The notes beneath the pieces were generated by a model. The model did no database searches, was not told where the DNA came from, and worked only from the letters and a program-made list of their open reading frames with translations. A program made the translations under genes and the position numbers. A DNA stretch of 38,103 bases from Methanomassiliicoccales archaeon PtaB.Bin134 (GTDB lineage Archaea > Thermoplasmatota > Thermoplasmata > Methanomassiliicoccales > UBA472), in contig MVPZ01000214.1 of assembly GCA_002067045.1 (NCBI GenBank), positions 1 to 38,103 of the forward strand. The letters run 5' to 3'. Below, piece by piece: positions 31,416 to 38,103 of this stretch (its first letter is position 1; each line of letters starts with the position of its first letter).

Positions 31416-33398
31416 TCACCTCAGCACCACCAGCAGCACGATCAGGGTGATCATGATGTAGGCCAGATAGGCCTGTATGCTTCCGCTCTGCATGCGCTTG
31501 ACCCGCATGGCCAGGGCGATGGCCGCTGCGGAAAGGGGGAGGTAGAACCGCTCCAGGAACACCTCAGGCAGGCGCTGCTCGAAGCGCACCCCCCGGATGT
31601 ACGGGGATGGACGGGGGTCCTCCCGGACCTCGGTGACCGGGGCGTACACCTTGGTGAAGACCTTCAGCAGGGGCTGGGAGAAGCCTGTGGGGGTGTACTG
31701 GGTGCGGCGGTCCAGGGGCGTCCCGCAGTCCCAGGTGTCCCCGCGGACCAGCCGTCGTGGGCCGAGGGCCCTCATGGCCAGATAGCACAGCAGCACCCCG
31801 CCGGCCAGCAAGGCGCTGAGGCCCAGCGGGTCGAGGCCGCCCTGGTGCAGGAGGCTTATGCTCGATCCCTCCACCACCTGCACGCCGGGAATGCCCACCA
31901 GTTGCGATACGGATGCCGCCAGCTCCCTGAGCAGGGGGAACGAGGCCACGCCCAGCAGCAGGCAGAGCAGGGCCAGGGGGATGAAGGGGAATAGCTCGCT
32001 GAAGGCCATCGGCCTAGGCCGGCATGCCCCGGCCGATCTCGGCCGGCCCAGGAAGGTGAAGCCGTACAGCCTCAGGTACGCCGCGGCGGCTATGGCCGTG
32101 CACAGGGCCATGACCGCGATGGCCAGGGGAAGGGCCAGCTGCACCAGCGGATCGGATATCAGTTCGGCGTGCATCAGGGACTTGAACATGGCCCACTCGC
32201 TGACGAAACCGTTGAACGGGGGGAGGGCGGCCACGGAGAGCACGCCCACCAGGAAGACGGCCGAAAGTCCGGGCATGGTTCGGGCCAGTCCTCCCAGCCG
32301 CTCCATGCTGCCCTCCCCGGTGGCCCGGCGCACCGTGCCGGCGCCCATGAGCAGGAGGGCCTTGAACACGGTGTGGTTGACCAGGTGGAACATGGCGGCC
32401 ATCAGGGCAAAGGCGGCCGGTTCCCCGGCGCCGTAGGACTGGAAGAGCATGGCCGCGCCGATGGTGAGCAGTATCAGGCCCATATTCTCCATGCTGGAAT
32501 AGGCCAGCACGCGTGAGCCCTCGGCCTGCATCAATGCCTGCCAGGCCCCCCACAGGGCGGTCAGGGCGGCCAGGCCCATGATGGTCAGGGCCAGCACCTG
32601 CTGCTGCCCCACGCCCACGTAACCGAAGACCGTGCGCACCAGCACCAGCACGGCCACGTTGGAGGCCGCGGTGGAGAGCAGGGAGGTGATGGTGGAATGG
32701 GCCCGGCCATACAGGTCGGGCATCCAGATGTGGAAGGGCAGGAGGCCGAGCTTGCTGCCGAAGCCCAGGAACACCATCAGGATGACCAGGGCGGAGACCG
32801 CCGGCCCCAGGGAGCCGGAGAGGCCCAGCATGGCGCTGAGCCGAACCTCCCCTGAGGTGATGGCCAGGAAGGAGAAGGCCGCAATCAGCAGGGCGGCTCC
32901 GAAGTGGGTCACCGCCAGATACCTCCAGCCCGCCGAGGTGTCCTGGTCCTCCCTGTCCCCCCAGGCCCCCAGGAAGGAGGTGAGTGACATGGACTCCCAG
33001 GCCACCAGGAGCAGGAGCACGTGATCGGCCACCATGGCCAGCATGACCGAGAGCATGAAGAGGTTGAACAGCACGGCCCCGCGCACGGTCACCCCCTCCC
33101 GGGAGAACAGGGAATAGAGCGCCACGCAGGCGAAGGTCAGGGAGGAGATGAGCAGCACCAGGGCGCCAAGGGGGTCCAGCGTTATGGCGTAGCTGCTCCA
33201 GACGGAAGAGGTGTCCCAGGAATACGTTTGGGTCCCGTGCAGCAGCACGACCACGGACCACATCGCCGCGCTCACCGCGGAAGCCGCCGCGCAGACATAG
33301 GCCATCGCCCCCACCCTGCGGTCCCTGAGCAGGAGGGACGCGACCGCCGCCGACAAGGGCAGGGCGAGCATCAGGTAGGGCAGTATGGCTGGAAACAT
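31416..33398 (-). CDS. hyfB: HyfB/NuoL-like proton-translocating membrane subunit
   Basis: The first gene of the operon; 660 residues, about 16 helices. The antiporter-like core has the acidic LLLLVAWESMSLTSFLGAWG and the lysine helix FGSKLGLLPFHIWMPDLYGR, with HLVNHTVFKALLLMGAG. The C-terminal part contains DTWDCGTPLDRRTQYTP, typical of HyfB and HycC. It is one of two ion-pumping subunits with HyfF. A TTGAGG ribosome site precedes the ATG. No chaperone or maturation genes for a [NiFe] site are in the operon, in line with the ligand-less large subunit. Confidence 0.94.
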   Translation of the reverse strand: MFPAILPYLMLALPLSAAVASLLLRDRRVGAMAYVCAAASAVSAAMWSVVVLLHGTQTYSWDTSSVWSSYAITLDPLGALVLLISSLTFACVALYSLFSREGVTVRGAVLFNLFMLSVMLAMVADHVLLLLVAWESMSLTSFLGAWGDREDQDTSAGWRYLAVTHFGAALLIAAFSFLAITSGEVRLSAMLGLSGSLGPAVSALVILMVFLGFGSKLGLLPFHIWMPDLYGRAHSTITSLLSTAASNVAVLVLVRTVFGYVGVGQQQVLALTIMGLAALTALWGAWQALMQAEGSRVLAYSSMENMGLILLTIGAAMLFQSYGAGEPAAFALMAAMFHLVNHTVFKALLLMGAGTVRRATGEGSMERLGGLARTMPGLSAVFLVGVLSVAALPPFNGFVSEWAMFKSLMHAELISDPLVQLALPLAIAVMALCTAIAAAAYLRLYGFTFLGRPRSAGACRPRPMAFSELFPFIPLALLCLLLGVASFPLLRELAASVSQLVGIPGVQVVEGSSISLLHQGGLDPLGLSALLAGGVLLCYLAMRALGPRRLVRGDTWDCGTPLDRRTQYTPTGFSQPLLKVFTKVYAPVTEVREDPRPSPYIRGVRFEQRLPEVFLERFYLPLSAAAIALAMRVKRMQSGSIQAYLAYIMITLIVLLVVLR

Positions 33399-33486
33399 GA
33401 GAACGGCCTCAAATGTCTGCAGAGCTGATGACCAGGGACGTCGATATCGCCACCGTATTCTCTCGACAGGCGCGGCACTCTAGTGC

Positions 33487-33500
33487 ATACCTTAAATATT
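33487..33500. promoter_or_regulatory. Near-palindromic TATA element between hyfB and the ferritin-like gene
   Basis: CATACCTTAAATAT contains TTAAATATTT-like sequence readable on both strands. It could drive the hyf operon leftward (leader about 65 bases) and the ferritin-like gene rightward. No other strong box was seen in 33399-33590. Confidence 0.45.
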
Positions 33501-33590
33501 TCCATTTCACCAAGAAAGTTAACGAGGGGCGACGAACCGTGGGAAAAGGATTATGTGGGCCGGCCGTCAATAGCTAGCCAGAGGGACCAG

Positions 33591-34100
33591 ATGGAGCGAG
33601 GCGTGGATGTCATGGGGATATTGGCCGCGGCCCGGGGCATCGAGGTGTTCGGCATAGAGTTCTATCGCCGGTTCAGCGAGTGCGCGAGGGAGGAGAAGGG
33701 CGCGGCCCTGCTGCGGGGCCTGGGCAGGGACGAGGAGCAGCACAAGGAGCATGTGGAGAGGGAGATGCGGCGCATCTCCCCGGACATCGACCCGGCGGAC
33801 GTGGAACCGGCCCGCACCCTGGTGGGCGTCGTTCCCGAGGAGGCCTTCCCGTTCCCTCCGGACCGCTGCCTGCGCCTGGAGGATGAGATCAGGGCGCTGG
33901 AGATCGGCATTCAGGTGGAGGTCCGCTCCACGCAGATGTATCGCAGGGCCAGCCAGCTGGTGGACGACCCCCAGGTCAAGGCCCTGCTGGAGCGCTTAGC
34001 ATCGATCGAGGACGGGCACCGGCGGCTCCTGGAGGAGAACATGTACATGCTGCGCAACGAGGGCGCCTGGTATGGATACAGCCCCATACTGGAGGGGTGA
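33591..34100 (+). CDS. Ferritin-like / rubrerythrin-type di-iron protein
   Basis: A four-helix-bundle protein of about 169 residues. Two Glu/His-rich helix pairs are seen: ARGIEVFGIEFYRRFSE with DEEQHKEHVE, then IGIQVEVRSTQMYRRAS with IEDGHRRLLEE. The E-x-x-H pairs are the di-iron ligands of rubrerythrin-like proteins. There is no C-terminal rubredoxin. A peroxide-reducing or iron-handling role is inferred. ATG 33591, preceded by GAGGGA, is preferred; GTG 33555 with AAAAGGA upstream is also possible and would add 12 residues. It is divergent from the Ehr-like operon. Confidence 0.84.
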   Translation: MERGVDVMGILAAARGIEVFGIEFYRRFSECAREEKGAALLRGLGRDEEQHKEHVEREMRRISPDIDPADVEPARTLVGVVPEEAFPFPPDRCLRLEDEIRALEIGIQVEVRSTQMYRRASQLVDDPQVKALLERLASIEDGHRRLLEENMYMLRNEGAWYGYSPILEG

Positions 34101-34139
34101 GGCGTTCCAGACGGCGACCCACAAAAAATAAATGGAAAT

Positions 34140-34150
34140 ATATTTTTATG
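34140..34150 (+). terminator. Possible T-rich terminator after the ferritin-like gene
   Basis: ATATTTTTATG about 40 bases after the stop codon is a T-rich run of the type at which archaeal transcription ends. Confidence 0.35.
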
Positions 34151-34187
34151 ATCGGGGGTATTGGCCATTACGATTGATGAGCTGAAA

Positions 34188-34200
34188 AAACTTTAATACC
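34188..34200 (+). promoter_or_regulatory. TATA box of the hdrD gene
   Basis: AAACTTTAATACC lies about 85 bases before ATG 34279. Start of transcription near 34220 would leave a leader of about 57 bases. The rest of 34101-34278 is AT-rich and holds no gene that I can see. Confidence 0.5.
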
Positions 34201-34278
34201 CGTTGGACATGCATACTGCACAATCTAAACAGGGTTGGTTCCGACCGATCCTCCTCACTTGGGCTCAGAGGTATCGCA

Positions 34279-35460
34279 ATGGTCAAATTACCTAACATAG
34301 ACAGAGAGATCAAAGCTTGTCTTCAATGCGGTTACTGCATTCGCACCTGCGAGACGTGGAAGCAGACGCCTTGGGAGTCTGTCACCCCCAGAGGAAAGAT
34401 CTTCTACATCTCCCAGCTGGGCAAGCGGACCGCCATCGACAAGTTGCTGGGCCGCAAGGTCGAGATTGATGACGAGTTCGTCGACGCCCTGTACATGTGC
34501 ACCACCTGCGCCGCGTGCGCCACGGTGTGCCATGTGGGGATCGACTTCGCTGAGTTCTGGGAGAAGGTCAGGGAATGGTGCATCGAGAACGGCCACGGAC
34601 CCATGCCCGCCCATGTGAAGATAAAGGAGAGATTGGAAGAGGTGCGCAACCCCTACGGGGAGCCCATGGACAAGAGGGGCGCCTGGTACCCCAACGTGCC
34701 AAAGGCCGAGACCCCGGACGTGGTGTTCTTCGCCGGATGCACCGCCTCCTACCGCATGCAGAACCTGGCCAAGGCCAGCGTGCTGTTCCTCAACCGCTGC
34801 GGGGTCTCCACCAACATCATGGAGGGCGACGAGTGGTGCTGCACCTCCCCGGCCCTCAGGACCGGCCAGACCGGGCTCACCTACCGCTTCTCCGAGCACA
34901 CCATCAACACCGTAGAGCACATGGGGGCCAGGGCCATGGTCACCGCCTGCGCCGGGTGCTACAAGACCACCCTGCACGACTACGGCAAGTTCTACTCCCA
35001 CCCCACCTTCGAGGTGTTCCACTTCGCCCAGTACGCCAACAGGCTGATCAAGGACAAGAAGGTCAAGTTCACCAAGGAGATCAAGTCCAAGGTCACCTAC
35101 CACGACCCCTGCCACCTCGGAAGGCACGCCAAGGTGTACGAGGAGCCGCGCGAGGTCATAAAGGCCATCCCGGGCGTGGAGTTCGTGGAGATGAAGAACG
35201 TGAAGGAGAACTCCAGGTGCTGCGGCGCCGGCGGCGGCTACAAGAGCCAGTACAATGAGATGGCCATCGCCGTGGCTGTGGAGAGGGTCAAGGAGGCCGT
35301 GGAGACCGGAGCGGATATCCTGGCCACCACCTGCCCCTTCTGCGTGCTCAACCTGCAGCAGGCGGCCAAGAAGATAGGGGCCAAGATCAAGGTCATGGAC
35401 GTCTCCGAGATGCTGGCCATGGCCACCGAGCCCGAGGCTCCGGTCCCGGCCGCGCAGTGA
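34279..35460 (+). CDS. hdrD: Heterodisulfide reductase D-type protein (HdrC-HdrB fusion)
   Basis: A 393-residue protein with two [4Fe-4S] ferredoxin sites (Cys14, 17, 20, 24 and Cys74, 77, 80, 84; the HdrC-like part). Two CCG domains follow (HdrB-like). CCG1 has AGCTASYRM, DEWCCTSPA and TACAGCYKT; CCG2 has YHDPCHLGRH, NSRCCGAGGG and TTCPFCVLN. Both cysteine sets are complete, so both non-cubane clusters can form. HdrD reduces the CoM-S-S-CoB disulfide in methanogens, but related proteins use other disulfides. No hdrE or hdrA is adjacent, as in Methanomassiliicoccales, where HdrD stands alone. The partner is not shown by the sequence. Confidence 0.9.
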   Translation: MVKLPNIDREIKACLQCGYCIRTCETWKQTPWESVTPRGKIFYISQLGKRTAIDKLLGRKVEIDDEFVDALYMCTTCAACATVCHVGIDFAEFWEKVREWCIENGHGPMPAHVKIKERLEEVRNPYGEPMDKRGAWYPNVPKAETPDVVFFAGCTASYRMQNLAKASVLFLNRCGVSTNIMEGDEWCCTSPALRTGQTGLTYRFSEHTINTVEHMGARAMVTACAGCYKTTLHDYGKFYSHPTFEVFHFAQYANRLIKDKKVKFTKEIKSKVTYHDPCHLGRHAKVYEEPREVIKAIPGVEFVEMKNVKENSRCCGAGGGYKSQYNEMAIAVAVERVKEAVETGADILATTCPFCVLNLQQAAKKIGAKIKVMDVSEMLAMATEPEAPVPAAQ

Positions 35461-35476
35461 AACCCCAACTCCAAAT

Positions 35477-35495
35477 CCCTTTCGTTTTTCATTTT
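35477..35495 (+). terminator. T-rich terminator after hdrD
   Basis: CCCTTTCGTTTTTCATTTT holds three T-runs 17 to 35 bases after the hdrD stop codon, a typical archaeal terminator. The same stretch could act as a promoter element for the ClC gene. Confidence 0.5.
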
Positions 35496-35524
35496 GACCG
35501 CCAGCCGACGGGCTAGGTGCCGTT

Positions 35525-37234
35525 ATGGGAAATGATGAGTCGGCGGCGCTGCGCGCCGCGCATTACCTGCGCCGGGGGTATCAGGGGCTGGTCACAGAGG
35601 ACTTCAGGGAATACCTGAAGAAATGGGTGCCCCTGTCCATATTCATCGGGGTGTTCGCCGGACTGGGAGCCCTGGCCTTCCAGTGGCTGCTGCTGGGCAT
35701 ATGGCACGCCTCCTACGAGGTGTCGGAGGTCCCCTGGTTCCTCCGGCTGTTCATCCCGGCCCTGGGAGGTCTTATTGCCGGGGTGATCATCTCCCGCCTG
35801 TCCCCGGAATCGGCCGGCGGGGGCACCGGCTACGTCATCGAGGCCATCCACCACCGGGGAGGGAGGGTCCCTCCCCGCTCCGGCATCTATAAGATAATCG
35901 TCTCCGCCCTGACCATCGGGAGCGGGGGCAGCGGGGGGCGCGAGGGACCGATCATGCATATCGGAGCCGCGGTGGCCTCCTTCTTCGGAGGGCGGCTGAA
36001 GCTGCGCAAGGGGGACATGCGCACCTTCGCCATCGCCGGGGCGGCCGCCGGGCTCTCGGCGGTCTTCAGGGCCCCCCTGGGCGCGGCCATCTATGCCATC
36101 GAGGTCCCCTACAAGAACGACCTGGAGCCAGGGGCGGCCATCCCTTCCATGATCTCCAGCGTGGTTTCCTACCTGCTGTTCGTCTCCCTGAGCGGCTACG
36201 AGCCCCTGTTCCAGGCCCCGGACGTGGACCTGGAGCTCAGCATGCTGGTCGTGGCGGCCATAGTCGTACTGGGAGCGTTGATAGGCCTGGCCGGCAGGCT
36301 CTTCATCGCCACCATGCACCTCTCCGAACGCGTGGCCAAGCGCAGCGCCCAGCCCCTGGCCGCCAAGGTGATGTACGGAGGCCTGCTGGTGGGATGCATG
36401 GGCCTCTTCGTGCCCGAGGTGCTGGGGCTGGCGGAGAGGGAGATCGCCATGCTCATAGAGGGCTCCATAACCTCGGTGGGATTCCTGCTGGTCCTATTCG
36501 CGGCCAAGATGCTGGCCACCAGCTTCACCGTGGGCAGCGGGGGCAGCGGCGGGGTGTTCTTCCCCTCGCTGATGATGGGAGGGGCCCTGGGGGCGGCCTT
36601 CGCCTCCCTGACCGGCCTCGCCCCCATGCCGCTGTTCGTGATCGCCGGGATGGGGGCCATGATGGCCGGGGTCTCCAAGACCCCCATCGCCGCCACCGTG
36701 CTCATGGCCGAGGTGGTCGGTGGGTACACCGTGCTCATCCCGGTCATGCTGGCCTCCGCCGCCGCGTACATCGTCACCGGGGACCAGACCCTGTTCCGCA
36801 ACCAGGTGGCCCGGCGTCCGTTCGTGTACGACCCTGCGGCCCTGGACGAGGTGCCGGTGGAAAAGGTCATGAGGGCGGACCCGATAACCCTGACCTCCGG
36901 GATGAGCGTGGCCGAGGCCTTGCGGGGCACCGCCGCCGAACCGCACTACCTCTATCCGGTGGTGGACGCCGGAGGGAAGGTGCTGGGCGTGGCGCTGAAC
37001 GACGGCCTGCGTTCGGCGGAGGACCCGGATTCCACGGTCTCCTCCGTCATGATGCTTCACTTCGAGAAGGTGGCCGCGGGCACCTCCGCCTACCGGGCCT
37101 TCGAGGACATGAACGCCAAGCAGATCTCCCGCATGCTGGTGGTCGGCCACGATGACGTGCTGCTGGGAGTGCTCACCCGCATCGACATGATGGAATACCT
37201 GGAGCACAGTGATGAGGAGCATAGGCTGTATTGA
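35525..37234 (+). CDS. ClC-type chloride channel/exchanger with CBS domains
   Basis: A 569-residue membrane protein. Residues about 35-420 are the ClC fold. The selectivity segment SGGREGPIMHIG carries the gating Glu140, as in H+/Cl- exchangers, and GSGGSGGVFFPSLMMGG is the second anion-binding loop (G-x-F-x-P). The first loop reads AGGGTGYVIEAIHHRGG instead of GSGIPE, as in a branch common in archaea and bacteria. Residues about 445-560 are a CBS pair, which binds adenine nucleotides and may regulate transport. It is a single gene; the helicase start is 11 bases downstream. Confidence 0.93.
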   Translation: MGNDESAALRAAHYLRRGYQGLVTEDFREYLKKWVPLSIFIGVFAGLGALAFQWLLLGIWHASYEVSEVPWFLRLFIPALGGLIAGVIISRLSPESAGGGTGYVIEAIHHRGGRVPPRSGIYKIIVSALTIGSGGSGGREGPIMHIGAAVASFFGGRLKLRKGDMRTFAIAGAAAGLSAVFRAPLGAAIYAIEVPYKNDLEPGAAIPSMISSVVSYLLFVSLSGYEPLFQAPDVDLELSMLVVAAIVVLGALIGLAGRLFIATMHLSERVAKRSAQPLAAKVMYGGLLVGCMGLFVPEVLGLAEREIAMLIEGSITSVGFLLVLFAAKMLATSFTVGSGGSGGVFFPSLMMGGALGAAFASLTGLAPMPLFVIAGMGAMMAGVSKTPIAATVLMAEVVGGYTVLIPVMLASAAAYIVTGDQTLFRNQVARRPFVYDPAALDEVPVEKVMRADPITLTSGMSVAEALRGTAAEPHYLYPVVDAGGKVLGVALNDGLRSAEDPDSTVSSVMMLHFEKVAAGTSAYRAFEDMNAKQISRMLVVGHDDVLLGVLTRIDMMEYLEHSDEEHRLY

Positions 37235-37245
37235 GCGGTAGGAAC

Positions 37246-38103
37246 ATGGTATTCGAACTGTTGGACCCCCGGATCCGCAAGGTGCTGGAGGACAAGGACA
37301 TCAAGGAGCCCACCGGGGCGCAGCGCGAGGCCATACCCCCGGTGCTGGCCGGGGAGCACGTGCTGCTGGTGGCGCCCACGGGCATCGGCAAGACCGAGGC
37401 GGCCATGCTTCCCCTCCTGCACCAGCTCATCACCACTCCGGGAAAGGGCATCCGGCTGCTGTACATAACCCCGCTGCGGGCGCTGAACCGGGACATGCTC
37501 AAGCGCCTGGAGGAGTTCGGGGAGGCCCTGGACCTGCGGGTTTCGGTAAGGCACGGCGACACTTCGCAGACCGAGAGGCAGCGGCAGTCCAAGTACGCTC
37601 CGGACATCCTTATCACCACCCCGGAGACCCTGCAGGTCATGTTCACCGGCAAGAACCTCAGGGCGCACCTCTCCAACGTACGCTACGTGGTGGTGGACGA
37701 GATACACGAGCTGGCCAATGACGAGCGGGGGGCGCAGCTGTCCGTGGCATTGGAGCGCGTAACCGAGCTCTCAGGGGAGTTCCAGAGGGTCGGCCTGTCG
37801 GCCACCGTGGGTTCCCATCAGGAGGTTGCCAATTACCTGGGCGGCATGGGGAGGAAGGTGCGCATCATCCGGGCCCGGGTGGCCAAGGAGATGAAGATAG
37901 GGGTGCAGTGCCCCGAGACTGCGGAACAGGACCGGGACCTGGCCGGCACCCTGCAGAGCGACCCGCAGCTCATCGCCTGCATGCGCCGGGCCAAGGAGCT
38001 GATAGAATCTCACAGTTCCACCCTGCTATTCGTGAACACCAGGGACACCGCGGAGGCCCTGGCCGCCCGCTACCACCTGTGGGACGAGGAGTTCAAGGTG
38101 GGG
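37246..38103 (+). CDS. Lhr-like DEAD/DEAH helicase, 5' part (cut by window end)
   Basis: The first 286 codons of a superfamily 2 helicase, open to the window end. Motif I is APTGIGKTEAA, Ia is YITPLRALNRDM, Ib is ITTPETLQV, II is VVVDEIHELAND and III is VGLSATVG. The spacing and the LVAPTGIGKTEAA wording match archaeal Lhr-type ATP-dependent helicases, which act on DNA or RNA structures in repair. The second RecA domain begins near the end (LLFVNTRDTAEALAARY). The start is ATG 37246 after GGTAGGA; TTG 37231 is in frame. The remaining part is outside the window. Confidence 0.9.
   Translation, partial: MVFELLDPRIRKVLEDKDIKEPTGAQREAIPPVLAGEHVLLVAPTGIGKTEAAMLPLLHQLITTPGKGIRLLYITPLRALNRDMLKRLEEFGEALDLRVSVRHGDTSQTERQRQSKYAPDILITTPETLQVMFTGKNLRAHLSNVRYVVVDEIHELANDERGAQLSVALERVTELSGEFQRVGLSATVGSHQEVANYLGGMGRKVRIIRARVAKEMKIGVQCPETAEQDRDLAGTLQSDPQLIACMRRAKELIESHSSTLLFVNTRDTAEALAARYHLWDEEFKVG

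Noticed and set aside
34279..35460. Proof that the organism is a methanogen
   Set aside because: HdrD-like proteins also occur in non-methanogens, and no mcr, mtr or hdrE gene is in the window.

Overview
The window reads as chromosomal DNA of a GC-rich archaeon, most likely a Thermoplasmatota lineage (Methanomassiliicoccales or a relative). Four things support this. Many genes have a TATA-like box 26-28 bases before the start codon and no Shine-Dalgarno site, which is the leaderless archaeal pattern. There is a fused HdrC-HdrB protein of HdrD type, an Lhr-type helicase, and archaeal versions of several redox and membrane families. The phylum is an inference: no rRNA, tRNA, ribosomal protein or methanogenesis marker such as mcr lies in the window.

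Layout. Positions 1-6700 hold a DOMON membrane protein, a GT-B glycosyltransferase, a DUF998 membrane protein, two small proteins (one DUF1284), a Kef-type antiporter without a nucleotide-binding domain, a staygreen (Mg-dechelatase) homologue and a GYD protein. Positions 6700-16530 form a region rich in redox proteins: an MFS transporter, a hemerythrin-rubredoxin fusion, a SagB-type nitroreductase, a zinc-ribbon/PYQP-repeat/PH-like protein, a ProC-like reductase, an HD phosphohydrolase, a PNPOx-fold protein, a DUF2148 ferredoxin-domain protein, a flavin reductase, a methyltransferase-like protein, an aquaporin and an EEP nuclease/phosphatase. Positions 16530-26066 hold a structured intergenic element, an aldo/keto reductase, a NYN/OST-HTH protein, a DUF6958 protein, two GNAT acetyltransferases, a 7TM histidine kinase, a PflX-like radical SAM protein, an MFS exporter, two universal stress proteins and exonuclease III.

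Positions 26067-33398 (minus strand) are one tightly packed six-gene operon, hyfB-C-E-F-G-I, encoding a membrane complex of the energy-converting hydrogenase/complex I superfamily. Its large subunit lacks all four cysteines that bind the [NiFe] centre, so it should not be a hydrogenase. It fits the hydrogenase-related (Ehr-like) class, with a 2x[4Fe-4S] ferredoxin domain fused to the small subunit. After it come a ferritin-like protein, the HdrD protein, a ClC chloride transporter with CBS domains, and the start of an Lhr-like helicase that runs off the window end.

The energy genes (Ehr-like complex, HdrD) and the many flavin, iron and rubredoxin proteins suggest an anaerobe that moves electrons through ferredoxin and thiol/disulfide chemistry and defends itself against oxygen. 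The most unusual items are the ligand-less hydrogenase-like complex, the staygreen homologue with its catalytic residues apparently intact, and the hairpin/operator element at 16619-16809. No mobile element, CRISPR array, rRNA or recognisable tRNA was found.
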